Below are positions 1 to 8,438 of a DNA stretch of 64,000 bases, piece by piece (within the stretch, counting starts at the first letter, position 1; the number at the start of each line of letters is the position of its first letter). Location of the stretch: contig NC_067204.1 in assembly GCF_026262505.1 (NCBI RefSeq), forward strand, positions 62,001 through 126,000, given 5' to 3'. The stretch comes from Trichomonas vaginalis G3. Taxonomy: Eukaryota; Parabasalia; Trichomonadida; Trichomonadidae. The notes under the pieces were generated by a model. That model worked only from the letters and a program-made list of their open reading frames with translations. It was not told the origin of the DNA and searched no databases. The translations under genes were made by a program, and so were the position numbers.

Positions 1-58
1 TTCCAATGGTTCGGCAGAACTATACTCACTCATGAGAAATGCCAAAACGGTTTAATAG

Positions 59-77
59 AAAAAGTGTCATTTTTTTC
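59..77 (+). promoter_or_regulatory. Start-proximal motif AAAAAGTGTCATTTTTTT
   Basis: This motif sits directly before the ATG at 78. Nearly the same string (AAAAAGTGACATTTTT) precedes the ATG at 302 and, on the minus strand, the ATG at 3620. This version contains TCATT, which fits the Trichomonas initiator consensus TCA-pyrimidine-A/T. It is probably the core promoter or transcription start. Confidence 0.55.
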
Positions 78-266
78 ATGTCCGAAGACTCGAAGGTGCA
101 ACACTTCCAAAATACCGACGAACTCAGAAGAGCAGCATGGCAGTATGTTCTTGACAACTTCTTTGAGTTCTCCAGGTACACCTTGGAAAATGCTGAAGAA
201 CTCCGACACAGAGAATTTGGAGAAATTGCACTCCAATACTACCTTGACAAACAAAGGGTAAATTAA
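78..266 (+). CDS. Small Maverick protein, 62 aa, unknown
   Basis: The start at 78 (MSEDSKVQHF) is preferred over the upstream in-frame ATG at 39 because a conserved promoter-like motif lies immediately before it. The product is small, charged and apparently helical, rich in Glu, Arg and aromatic residues (REFGEIALQYYLD near the end). There is no signal peptide or membrane segment and I do not recognise a family. It is followed after 35 bp by another small gene with the same upstream motif, so the two look like a pair under the same control. The function is unknown; the context makes it a Maverick accessory protein. Confidence 0.55.
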   Translation: MSEDSKVQHFQNTDELRRAAWQYVLDNFFEFSRYTLENAEELRHREFGEIALQYYLDKQRVN

Positions 267-285
267 GACTAAAAACTTAACGTTT

Positions 286-301
286 AAAAAGTGACATTTT
301 T
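286..301 (+). promoter_or_regulatory. Start-proximal motif AAAAAGTGACATTTTT
   Basis: A second copy of the motif that precedes the gene at 78; it ends at the base before the ATG at 302. Confidence 0.55.
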
Positions 302-502
302 ATGAGCTCCGAGTCACCGAGAAAACTTGGTCAGATGTTAGCAGCTTACTTCCCTGAGGAGGATGGAAGCGTTACATACATCAGGTTCAAAAACAACGAA
401 CCTGGAATTGCGTACCAAATTCGCAATTACATGACCATGGAAGAGTACGAAAGGTTTCTACAAGAGAAACCAGCTCTAAACAACTCAGAAAAGAAAGAGT
501 AA
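302..502 (+). CDS. Small Maverick protein, 66 aa, unknown
   Basis: The 66 aa product begins MSSESPRKLGQMLAAYF and ends in a charged tail (NNSEKKE). The middle reads GSVTYIRFKNNEPGIAYQIR, which looks like a small beta-rich segment, followed by a helix MTMEEYERFLQEK. No family is recognised. The stop TAA overlaps AAAA/TAAA as is usual in trichomonads. It is convergent with the Pro/Gln-rich gene ending at 531, with only 28 bp between the two stops. Confidence 0.55.
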   Translation: MSSESPRKLGQMLAAYFPEEDGSVTYIRFKNNEPGIAYQIRNYMTMEEYERFLQEKPALNNSEKKE

Positions 503-530
503 AAAGTTTAATTCGTAATTGTTTATTTTT

Positions 531-1115
531 TTACTTGTAAGGGCAAGCTGCAAGTATGAAGTCGACTATCTCCGTCTTTGTTTTGACGAGCTGGACGGCT
601 CTTGCGAGTACGTCTGTTTTGCGGTCTCCAGCTGGTGTCTGACCTTCGTAATTGCGCATGTTCTTGAGAGCTCCAACTGTAAATGGTTGTAGGATGAAGA
701 GTCTCTCAGACTGCTTGAGGTAGTCTTCACGGTCACGAACCGAATCTGTGGTACGAGTCGAATCGGTCGATTTGAGGGAAGAGACTGAAAGCCTGTCGTC
801 TTCCATTGGAGCTGTAGCATACTCTTTGCGTAAGCGGTTCAGACCTTCTTCGAAGTCTTGGTCTCTCTTCGATTGAGATTGGAATTGGAATTGCTGGGGT
901 GGAGCTTGCTGGAACAACCAAGGGTTGGGGAAGTAAGGCATAGGCTGAGGAGGGTAGTTCGGGAAGCCTTGTGGTGGGTAGTAACCTTGAGGTGGAAATT
1001 GGTAGTAATTCGGAGGTACTTGCTGGAACTGAGGTTGCTGAGGAGACTGTTGTGGTTCTGCAGCTTTCGGTTCTTCTGGCTTTGGAAGGCATTCAGGAAG
1101 AGGAACGTCAGTCAT
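531..1115 (-). CDS. Pro/Gln/Tyr-rich Maverick protein with conserved N-terminus
   Basis: The product is 194 aa. Residues 1-17 (MTDVPLPECLPKPEEP) are nearly identical to the start of a fragment in copy 2 at 55802-55890. Residues about 20-80 are a low-complexity tract of P, Q, Y, F and N, like disordered linkers of virion or scaffold proteins. Residues about 85-194 are charged and helical, with a Ser/Thr/Asp-rich part and a C-terminal stretch ending FILAACPYK. There is no signal peptide. It is divergent from the gene at 1334, with a small repeat array between them; copy 2 has the same arrangement. The function is unknown. Confidence 0.65.
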   Translation of the reverse strand: MTDVPLPECLPKPEEPKAAEPQQSPQQPQFQQVPPNYYQFPPQGYYPPQGFPNYPPQPMPYFPNPWLFQQAPPQQFQFQSQSKRDQDFEEGLNRLRKEYATAPMEDDRLSVSSLKSTDSTRTTDSVRDREDYLKQSERLFILQPFTVGALKNMRNYEGQTPAGDRKTDVLARAVQLVKTKTEIVDFILAACPYK

Positions 1116-1119
1116 CCGT

Positions 1120-1330
1120 TTGTGTCCTGTCGGAAGGAAAAATTTTTCCTGTCGGATGGAAGAACTTTTTCTGTCGGAAGGAAAAACTTTTTCTGAAGTT
1201 CGACCAAAAAGTTCTCAATTTTCGAAAATTTGAATGGTTTACGGACGGACAACTGGAAGAGTTCTTCCTGTCGGAAGGAAAAATTTTTCCCTTTGTCGGG
1301 AAAATATTTTCCTGTCGGACGGAAGAACTT
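1120..1330. repeat. Imperfect repeats of CTGTCGGAAGGAAAAA between divergent genes
   Basis: About five imperfect copies of CTGTCGGAAGGAAAAATTTT, partly self-complementary (GGAAAAATTTTTCC), lie between the divergent genes at 1115 and 1334. Copy 2 has a different tandem array (55905-56890) at the corresponding place between the same two gene starts. Confidence 0.75.
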
Positions 1331-1333
1331 GGA

Positions 1334-1693
1334 ATGCAAGAAAGACTTGACGTGGCAATTTACCTCATTGAACTTAACGACTGCGTAAAAGACTACTTGC
1401 GCAAGGTAATGAAGCCCAAGGTCAAGTTCATCACTATTTCTGGAAGGTCTACACTTCAGCTCGAGACTTCGACTGGAATTCCAATTCAAATACCAGACGG
1501 GACAGCCTACGATGGCATAAAGGACGCCAAAAGAGAAGCTCTTGTTAAGTTCCTAAACAAACGTCCTTGGATAAAAATACCAAACAAGGAGAACCCCCTA
1601 CCCCATATGAAATTGGCAATTCAGTCTCTCCTTCACTTCTCTGGTCAACCATTCTTTATAACTACAGAAGGCGACATTCAGCCAGTTCAGTAA
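1334..1693 (+). CDS. Maverick protein, 119 aa, paralogue in copy 2
   Basis: The ATG at 1334 is chosen because the residues that follow (MQERLDVAIYLIELNDCVKDY) align with a short ORF in copy 2 at 56893 (LDEAIYLIEINELVKDF). The longer upstream reading frame is only repeat sequence. The N-terminal 30 residues form a probable helix; the rest is mixed alpha/beta with a basic middle (DAKREALVKFLNKRPWIKI). No membrane segment or family is recognised. The stop TAA is followed by ACATC and then by the promoter-like block at 1696 for the next gene. Confidence 0.6.
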   Translation: MQERLDVAIYLIELNDCVKDYLRKVMKPKVKFITISGRSTLQLETSTGIPIQIPDGTAYDGIKDAKREALVKFLNKRPWIKIPNKENPLPHMKLAIQSLLHFSGQPFFITTEGDIQPVQ

Positions 1694-1695
1694 AC

Positions 1696-1719
1696 ATCTC
1701 ATTTTAACTCACTTTTTTT
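1696..1719 (+). promoter_or_regulatory. Conserved ATCTCATTTTAACTCACT block
   Basis: This block ends with TCACTTTTTTT and has two overlapping initiator-like TCA motifs (TCATT and TCACT). The same 20-odd bases occur in copy 2 at 60982-61007, where no intact gene follows. A promoter role is inferred from conservation and resemblance to the trichomonad initiator. Confidence 0.5.
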
Positions 1720-1750
1720 ATGTTTTTACTCACACTCGTACTCACCAGGT

Positions 1751-1985
1751 ATGAGTACAACTATTTCAACTGTGAACCTTGTATTGACCGGTCTTCCTGT
1801 AAATGCAAGTTCGGTCAATACACAGTTTATGGTGGCAAGAAGGACAGTGGAGAATGCGCGCTCGAGAGAGAATTGAAATTCCAGACCCAACTCCAACAAG
1901 AACTCTCAAGTTACCAGAGACTCGTGTGAAGAAGAAGTCATATAACAAAGCACTTATAGCCATATACATGGCACGTTTAGAGTAA
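1751..1985 (+). pseudogene. Small Maverick gene remnant
   Basis: Between the promoter-like block and the next gene lies about 235 bp with coding character. It starts near MSTTISTVNLVLTGLPVNAS and ends with a basic, helical tail (SYNKALIAIYMARLE), but no single convincing reading frame spans it. I treat it as a broken small gene of the element. No family is recognised. Confidence 0.35.
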
Positions 1986-2008
1986 AAACATTTTTTTTCA
2001 TTTTTTGA

Positions 2009-2593
2009 ATGAAGCAAGTTAAATTCGTCCCACACCAATCTCAATGGACCGATGAAGAGTTTCAAGCCATGGTTGAAGGCGTTGAGAACGACATAGACGG
2101 CGAACTTGAAGGAGCTCAAACCACAATTGCAACCAAAATTGCACAAGTCAAGGAACAGATAGCTCCACTTAAAGCTACCAAAGCTACTCTTGACCTCATG
2201 GATACTTACCGTTTAGAAGTAAAGAGTGGAATAAGACAATTAAAATTGAAACTTCTAAACTACGAAGCTATACTCCAAAAGTTAGCAGAAATGAGAAGAC
2301 TTTACCAGAGCTACTTACATGTAAGGGACTTACCTTCAAGCAGTCCGACCAAAGATGAATTTTCTGACATTGTCCCAATTTTGTCCGAAAGTCAGCTCAG
2401 ATGTTTTGAACTGCTCCCAACATATCCAGAATATGAAAATTTGCCTGAACTCTTTCGGTTCCTCAAAAAACGTTTTTTGGTTCTCATGTTCGAAACTTTT
2501 ATCGGAAGAGACAACAAACGTTCAGAAGAAGAGCAAGATATTATTTTAAACTTGTTGTATGACTTAACTGTCATAACCAGCTTTTTGAAGTAA
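2009..2593 (+). CDS. Coiled-coil Maverick protein, 194 aa
   Basis: Residues about 30-110 have long amphipathic heptads (ATKIAQVKEQIAPLKATK, then LKLLNYEAILQKLAEM), predicting a coiled coil. The C-terminal half is helical and ends NLLYDLTVITSFLK. There is no signal peptide or transmembrane segment. The upstream bases TTTTTTTTCATTTTTTGA-ATG include an initiator-like TCATT. The next gene starts 61 bp downstream on the same strand and also has an N-terminal coiled coil, so the two may be related in function. Family unknown. Confidence 0.6.
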   Translation: MKQVKFVPHQSQWTDEEFQAMVEGVENDIDGELEGAQTTIATKIAQVKEQIAPLKATKATLDLMDTYRLEVKSGIRQLKLKLLNYEAILQKLAEMRRLYQSYLHVRDLPSSSPTKDEFSDIVPILSESQLRCFELLPTYPEYENLPELFRFLKKRFLVLMFETFIGRDNKRSEEEQDIILNLLYDLTVITSFLK

Positions 2594-2654
2594 AACCGTC
2601 ATTCTCAAACCACTTCATTTTTTCGATGTCCGAACAAGCACCGAAGCCGAAACA

Positions 2655-3314
2655 ATGGCAGATGTCCTTTCAAGGTTGCCAGACAAGCGCCCAATTCAAA
2701 TTCAAATTGCCCAATTGAAAGCTCATCTGACAAACACCATTAAGACTCTCCAAAGTAGTCTTATGACAGAGATGACCAATCTCAAAGCCGATGTCCTCAT
2801 GAACCAAGCTTCCAATGAGAAATGCCTGAACGATTTCGCGGAAACCTTGCGCAATTACGAGAGAGAGAACCGAGACCTTGCCAGACTCATCTACCGTTTC
2901 TTCGAAGAGATAGACGCCATCTGGAAGGTACTCGGAAAGGACAGAACATGCAACACCGTACTTCGTGAGTACCAAATTGAAGAAGGAATTGTCGAGGAGA
3001 GAAGAGAGAGAAGAAAGAGAAGAAGAGGAAGAGAGAACCTGAAGCCGACATGGGCAACCCTTGTTGCCGATGACGGTTACGAAATTTCCCAACCCTACCC
3101 ATACCAAATCCGCAACAAGGAGACAGGCAAGGTTCTTACCCCAGTCCTCAACAACTTGGGACACTTGAACCTTAACCTTCGGAATCGCGGTTCAATCTCC
3201 ATGGGCAAGCTTGTCGCAATTCAATGGGTTCCAAATCCAGACAAGAAGACGAAGGTCAGACACATTGACGGTGACAAGCTCAACAACCGTAAGGAGAACC
3301 TCGAGTGGTTCTAA
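2655..3314 (+). CDS. Coiled-coil protein with C-terminal HNH-endonuclease-like domain
   Basis: The product is 219 aa. Residues about 10-100 are a coiled coil. A very basic segment follows (EERRERRKRRRGRE, about 113-127). The last 75 residues match the HNH_3/NUMOD-type pattern of phage and homing-type endonucleases: a strand-rich part YEISQPYPYQIRN, then LVAIQWVPNPDKKTK, VRHIDGDKLNNRKENLEWF. The His-Asp-Gly and the Asn-Asn/Asn-Leu-Glu-Trp signature are visible, and the protein stops right after it. Known relatives bind and nick DNA; here a nuclease or DNA-binding role is inferred. An alternative in-frame start is not obvious; a shorter ORF in another frame starts at about 2626. Confidence 0.65.
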   Translation: MADVLSRLPDKRPIQIQIAQLKAHLTNTIKTLQSSLMTEMTNLKADVLMNQASNEKCLNDFAETLRNYERENRDLARLIYRFFEEIDAIWKVLGKDRTCNTVLREYQIEEGIVEERRERRKRRRGRENLKPTWATLVADDGYEISQPYPYQIRNKETGKVLTPVLNNLGHLNLNLRNRGSISMGKLVAIQWVPNPDKKTKVRHIDGDKLNNRKENLEWF

Positions 3315-3362
3315 GAGTAAAAAAAATTATTTTAGGGGGAAACCCCAAGTAAATTTAAGTTT

Positions 3363-3620
3363 TTATTTTTGGTATTCGTACCAATTTTGGAATGTGAAGA
3401 CCACATCCCAACCTCTGTACGTGAGTCTTGGGTCCACGTCTAAGACCCTTCTGTAGCAATTCCAAGCCCGAGCAAATTCAATTGTCAACCACTCGTCTCC
3501 TCTGTAGTCTTCAATCCATTCTTTGAAGAGACGGTCGAGTTCGGGCTTGGAATATCTCTTGCCTGGGTCCGAGACCAACATTTGGTTGAACTGGACGAAG
3601 CGCTCAGGGATGTACGCCAT
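3363..3620 (-). CDS. Small Maverick protein, 85 aa, unknown
   Basis: The product begins MAYIPERFVQFNQMLVSDPG and is rich in Trp, Tyr and Arg (FKEWIEDYRGDEWLTIEFARAWNCY). No membrane segment or signal peptide is seen. The conserved AAAAAGTGACATTTTTTT motif lies right before the start. It is convergent with the HNH-type gene, leaving 48 bp between stops. It could be a small DNA-binding or regulatory protein; no family is recognised. Confidence 0.55.
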   Translation of the reverse strand: MAYIPERFVQFNQMLVSDPGKRYSKPELDRLFKEWIEDYRGDEWLTIEFARAWNCYRRVLDVDPRLTYRGWDVVFTFQNWYEYQK

Positions 3621-3640
3621 TAAAAAAATGTCACTTTTTT
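3621..3640 (-). promoter_or_regulatory. Start-proximal motif AAAAAAGTGACATTTTTT
   Basis: Read on the minus strand, this precedes the ATG at 3620 by one base. It is the third copy of the motif also seen at 59-77 and 286-301. Confidence 0.55.
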
Positions 3641-3653
3641 AAAAATAAATTTT

Positions 3654-5801
3654 TTATTTCATGCAATGTTTAACTATTTCACCATCTTCTTTAACACCCC
3701 AGTACTTACGCTTGGAGAGGACATGAACTTCGGTGAAAATTTTGTCCAATTTGAATTGACCCATCTTTTCACCGACACCCATTTCAATGAGTTTGTTGTA
3801 TCCTTCTTCGTTCGTCATGAGTGCGTCAATGTTCTCATAGTAAACCTTGACTTTCGATTTGACTTCGGAGAAGAATTTGTTGTACTCGTCAAGGACTGCT
3901 TTGCGAACTGAGGGTAAGACCAATGTTCGACAATAGGTTTTAATGTGGTTACTAAGCCACTTTGACCTTGAGTGAATTCGTACTTCAAAACAAAAGGAGA
4001 AAACCTTTCAACAAAGTTGTCGACCTTCTCATAATGTTTACTCTTCATCTCTTGAGGTTTCTTAATGGAATATCCCCATGTCGAATTCATAAGCAATTTG
4101 AGTGTCATTGCAAGTTTGGGGTTTGAAGCTTTCCTAATATCATACAGTTGTTGTATGACTTTTCCAACTGTATAGTTCCTTCCCGGGAACTCACCATCTT
4201 CGTTTGGAATTCCAGTCGGAATATATTGGACAAACCTCATGTATGCAGCGTTAAGGTCGACATAGTATATCTTTTCATCTGAGTCGAACTTGTCGCAACC
4301 AATTGGTCCAGTTTGTGGAAATTCAAGTGAGTCTCTTATCTTCTGAGAAACTTCTCCTGTTATCTCATAAACATCGTCGAAGCAACCTGTTTCATATAAA
4401 ACCTTCTGACCTAACTCAGATGCTCTCCAATACAATTTGACGTCAATTGGATGTCTCAATGGAAGTTTGTTTATAGCATCTTGAAGTTCTTGCAACCTCA
4501 TTGGAAGTTCTTCTGGTTCAGGTTGGTATCCGAACATACCAACCCTTGTGGAACTGTGTACTTCTTTTGTACTAGAACTTTGTCTGGAACAACTTTTGGT
4601 CTTGCTAACAATGAAAAGTTTGTTTCGTCTTTTGGTACAAAAGTTTCTGTCAGCTTGTCATCTGGAATTGGTTCCAACAAACCTTTCTCGAAAAGAATGT
4701 TTACAGCTCTGACAATGTTGCACTTACTTTTACCAAAGAATGGGTTTGTAAGACTTTCGTTCAACATGAAGTGGTTGTGGACAATTACAATCTTCAACCA
4801 TGGTAAGTCTTTGTCAACAACATAGTCGTCATGTGAAGAACCTTTAGCTGTAGGTATGTTGACTCGGATATTGACATTTGCCAACGGTGCAATTTTTGCC
4901 AATTGACCTCTGAGAATGTACCTTGTCTTCACACATGACTCAAGATACTTCATCTTCTCATCTGTAACAAGACCAGAGTTCCTGAGACATGTAAGAATGC
5001 AAGGTTCATTGACAATTGTTTCAATTGAATTGTAAATTCCATACCTTGTCAAGTCAATGTCAGACTTATTTATGAACGGGAAGTATCCAGCATGTTGTCT
5101 GACTGCTTGAGGGTTAGGTTGGTACCATTCGAACTTGACACTTGCAATTCCTTCAATTGCATTCAAAATGTCTGAGTCGGAGTCAACCATTTGTTCTCTC
5201 TTTGTAGTCTTGAAAGCGTCAAGAAGTTTTGCGGCTGTTTGTTCATTGCCATGTGCATAGTAAATGTGACCATCCAAATCTGTTATGGTCAATCTGACAT
5301 TGTGTCCTTTCTTATTTCCGTCTTGAATTGCAGCAAGTACTCCCATGAAGCCTTCTTTGTTCTTTCCTTCGTCAAAGTTTACTGTAAAGGTTCGACCAGA
5401 TGTAATTTGACTTCTAACTTCACGATACTTTTCATATGCATATCTTGTTCTTTCCATGGGAGCATGTGCGTCTTCACCTTTTCCTTTTTTCCTTCTCAAA
5501 GGATGCAATTGTTCGTCATGTTTCCAGTAGAATCTGGCAAAGCCGTCGTGTCCTTCAACTTGAGGTTCACTAACATCGAAAGGCATGTCCATAAGACGTT
5601 CTTCTTCTAACCTCTCTAGCTGTTTGGATAATTGGCACGTGCTGTTTCCAAATCCATTTCGTAGCGAAGACCAGACAATTTGTCATAGACTTTTATGGGT
5701 CTTCCCTTCCTATATTTAAAATTCTTCGAAACTCTCCAACCATATCTTTGTAACTCTGCTTTTATTCTAGCAGACTTTCTATCCATTCTATATGGGGGCA
5801 T
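3654..5801 (-). pseudogene. Protein-primed family B DNA polymerase (Maverick), broken
   Basis: This is the replication polymerase of the element. The N-terminal part (MPPYRMDRKSARIKAEL) is also present in copy 2 at 61400-62119. Further on are family B polymerase landmarks: motif A (YYVDLNAAYMRF), motif B (LKLLMNSTWGYSIKK) and a motif C-like segment (VYYENIDALMTNEE) close to the C-terminus. Protein-primed polymerases of this type start DNA synthesis from a terminal protein at each end of the linear element. The gene lies in about four pieces and is broken. An AT-rich promoter-like block precedes the start. It reads away from the integrase, as in other Trichomonas Mavericks. Confidence 0.9.
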
Positions 5802-5829
5802 TTTTATAAAAATAAAAAAATATTTTTTT
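5802..5829 (-). promoter_or_regulatory. AT-rich start-proximal block, AATATTTTTTTATTTTTAT
   Basis: On the minus strand this block ends four bases before the polymerase start. The same block precedes the polymerase start in copy 2 (62120-62150) and the SF3 helicase start (52693-52723), and variants precede the KilA-N-type genes. A shared Maverick promoter or leader is inferred. Confidence 0.5.
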
Positions 5830-5831
5830 CT

Positions 5832-6419
5832 TTACTTTACATAACCGCCTGCTGCCATAAGTCTTTGACGCCAACCCATACCAGCTAATGAAGGTTGACT
5901 TGGTTTAGTTTGGAAACTAAAACTTACTTTGGTTTTGGTTTATCTTCAGTTTTTGGTTTTCTTCTTCTATCGGTTTTTCGTCACTTTTCGGTTCCTCTGA
6001 CTTTACTTCACTTGCAGGAACAGTTGTGTCGTCAACATCTTCATAAATATCATATGCCATTTGTTTTTGTTTTCCTTTCAACTTTTTGTGTTTGTTGTAA
6101 AGTTTAGAATATTTCGACTCTAAGTCAATGAGATGTTCTATAATGAACTGTTGGTCAGTGAAGTAAACTTTTCCATCTGTTGTCTCGAAAGCTCCTTCAG
6201 ACTTCAATATTTTATTTGTGAGAGTCTGTTTCTTTTTGAGATACTAGCCGTTCCATTTCTATGAAAAGTGACTTTATAGTTAGGGTTTGTATTTCCAGAC
6301 CTGGCACTTTCTATTATTGAATTTTTCTCTTCATCTGTAAGTTCTTTGACAGGTTTTGACAATGGTTCTGAACTTTTTGTTTGTGGTGTCAAATCTACCG
6401 TTTCAACTTCTTCGGTCAT
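5832..6419 (-). pseudogene. Acidic Maverick protein (copy 1), broken
   Basis: Homologue of the intact 188-residue ORF at 62151-62717 in copy 2. It starts MTEEVETVDLTPQTKSSEPL, has a Lys-rich helix in the middle, a Glu/Lys/Pro-rich tail and a C-terminal Gly-rich end. It stands just upstream of the polymerase start on the same strand. This copy is broken in about two places. The function is unknown. Position next to the polymerase could fit a terminal protein or DNA-binding partner, but nothing in the sequence proves that. Confidence 0.7.
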
Positions 6420-6438
6420 TTCATCTCAGTAAAAAATT

Positions 6439-6605
6439 TTAGTTTGGTTTGTTTTCAACTGGTTGTTGTTGTGGAGGTGGGATGGTTCCTTTAATAATAT
6501 CATTCAGTTTCACATGCTGAGCCTGACTATATGGTATCGGTTTTAAATGCTGGAAGCCGACAAATCCATCTTGAACTCATTTGTCTCAATGCTGCATTTG
6601 TTCAT
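6439..6605 (-). pseudogene. Remnant of 51-residue Maverick protein
   Basis: The region corresponds to the small gene at 62737-62892 of copy 2. It shares the end (QPVENKPN) and part of the start, but the middle differs strongly. No full reading frame covers it. It is broken in this copy. Confidence 0.5.
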
Positions 6606-6624
6606 TTCATCTCAATAAAAAACT

Positions 6625-7025
6625 TTACATTCCCCACGTTTGAGGCGGTTGAGGTTGGTTATTGTTTACCCACTGTTGTGCATGGTTATATCCTCTGTTA
6701 AAGAATCTTTCACCTTGGTCCATATAGTGTCCTGCTTGGTTATAGTAGTCATTTGCTTTGTTATAATAGTTTCCTGCTTGTCTTCCTACATTGTCCATCC
6801 ATCCTTGAACTTTTCCTCTTGTTTCAGGATTTGGAATAAGATTTGTTGCATCTCGTGCTACATCCCAACCTTTCTGTACAGTTTGTATAATAGGTTGTGC
6901 TTTCTCTTTCAGTATACCTAATGTACTCAAAATCTTCCTTCCAATTCCAAATGCACCTCTGGCTATTGTTCCCACTGCGGGTAAAAATCTAGATGCACTC
7001 CTGCTAATGCGCCAAATAAACCCAT
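6625..7025 (-). pseudogene. Amphipathic virion-type protein (copy 1), broken
   Basis: Most of the sequence is almost identical to the 133-residue ORF at 62912-63313. The visible part has a Gly/Ala-rich hydrophobic N-terminal region (GTIARGAFGIGRKILSTLGI), a helical middle and an Asn/Tyr/Gln-rich tail (YYNKANDYYNQAGHY) ending PPQTWGM. The fold class resembles membrane-active minor virion proteins of adenovirus-like viruses; this is inference from composition. It is broken once or so. It is divergent from the integrase. Confidence 0.7.
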
Positions 7026-7041
7026 TTCTTATAGGTAAAAA

Positions 7042-8000
7042 ATGACGAATCCGAACAAGGACCCCTATGTTTCTAAAGCGACAAAGAAAGCACTCATGAT
7101 AAAAATCTTTAGTTCAACACCAAATGCTTGGTTTATGGATATCTTGGAAAACATTCCGAGGTATAGAGAAGATGGACCACCATACTGGTTAATATTTGTT
7201 GGTCAAAACACAAGATACTGTGAAGCCATACCATTACAGTCCAAAGCTATTTTAGATATCTTAGCAGCTTTGACAATATTCGTTGACAAATACCATCCAA
7301 CAAAACTGACATCTGACTGTGAAAGTTCTTTCAAATCAGATGATGTAAAAAACTATCTGCGTTCAAAAAATGTAAACCAATATTTCATTGTCGACCAAAA
7401 CCATTCTGCTCTTGGTGTCATTGACGGTGTATAAAAATGTTAAGAGACTTAAACCAACCACAAGGTGGTGAAGCAAATGAAATGTCATATGACGACAAGT
7501 ATAGACACTTCTCCATGGCAAAGATGAGACAAGTTTTAAATATTTACAATAACCGTAAACAAAAAGGTTTGGGAAACCACTCCCCCGAAGAAATGAAAAA
7601 CAACCCTGACTTAGAGAAAGACTATATATTTAATAATTTAGTCAAAAGAGACAAACAAGAAAGAATGCCGGGCTTCAAACTTCAGAAAGGTGACAAAGTA
7701 AAAATAGAAATACCTAAACGCGACCCATATGAAAATACTATTGACTATGACAACAATGGGAACTCGACAGGTACTCACATTCGTGTTCGTAAAAATAGAA
7801 GAAAGTATACAAGAGAATATTATGAAGTTTTAGGCAAACATGGCAAAATGTACAGACTGCAAGCAGAAGATAAAACTACTATTGTCAGACCTCGTTTCAA
7901 ACTTGTCAAAGTTCAAGGTGGTATACTTTCAAAGACAGTTCCTAACAAATATAAGACAACTCCTGACGAATATGCTAAAGAAGTTGAAAATGACGACTAA
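7042..8000 (+). pseudogene. Maverick integrase, rve/retroviral-type, broken
   Basis: The element's integrase inserts the linear DNA into the host genome. The start MTNPNKDPYVSKATKKAL follows ATAGGTAAAAA directly. The catalytic core shows the first two acidic positions in AWFMDILENIPRY and LTSDCESSF, as in rve-type integrases. The C-terminal 160 residues are basic (KGDKVKIEIPKRDPYEN, RVRKNRRKYTREYYEV), fitting an SH3-like or chromo-like DNA-binding tail. The gene is broken in this copy, about one break. A near-identical copy starts at 63330. It is convergent with the fibre-tip gene; the ends overlap by four bases. Confidence 0.88.
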
Positions 8001-8389
8001 GCAATTCTATACCATGCGTAAACTGTCATGTAAGGTGGCATGTATTCTTTACTTTGTCCCGTTGTTTGCGTATATCCTGAAACGAAATGTGTATGGTTTC
8101 CTTCTCCCTGCGTGTCATCCCAGTAACAATTTATAGCAAACTTAACGTCGTCTTTAACATCATATCCTTTACCTTTTGTCATTCCTGACCAATCCCAATA
8201 TCTATGCTTATGCCAACCTGCTTGAGATGTACTTAAATCTATGTAATGACTGTGTGCAGGTAAATTTTCACCTGAAATCGTTTTACTTCCACCTGTTTCC
8301 TTTGAAGAGTTTGCACAATACAAAAACCTGTCGACTATTTGTTCCCATGCACCAACACCAAACATTACTTGAGGACCTCTTGCATCCAT
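7997..8389 (-). CDS. Tail-fibre-tip-like protein with collar/gp10-type C-terminus
   Basis: The product is 130 aa. It ends YMPPYMTVYAWYRIA, a signature of phage tail-collar and baseplate gp10-type C-terminal domains (usually PPYxxVYAWxRxx). Three His-x-His pairs are visible: HSHY, HKHRYW and NHTHFVSG. The N-terminal part (MFGVGAWEQIVDRFLYCA) also fits the collar family. Such domains form the trimeric receptor-binding tip of phage fibres. It lies next to the shaft-like repeat protein at 8911-10458 on the same strand, with one gene between. The start is uncertain, because the N-terminus may belong to a longer protein. A virion fibre tip for attachment is the likely role. Confidence 0.7.
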   Translation of the reverse strand: MDARGPQVMFGVGAWEQIVDRFLYCANSSKETGGSKTISGENLPAHSHYIDLSTSQAGWHKHRYWDWSGMTKGKGYDVKDDVKFAINCYWDDTQGEGNHTHFVSGYTQTTGQSKEYMPPYMTVYAWYRIA

Positions 8390-8438
8390 AGATGTATAAA
8401 TAAACCTACTGGGTTCATTAAATCAAACATATGAGATA

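Noticed and set aside
1735-1760. Spliceosomal intron end (CACCAG/GTATGAG)
   Set aside because: There is no Trichomonas-type 5' site and branch/3' motif (ACTAACACACAG) nearby.
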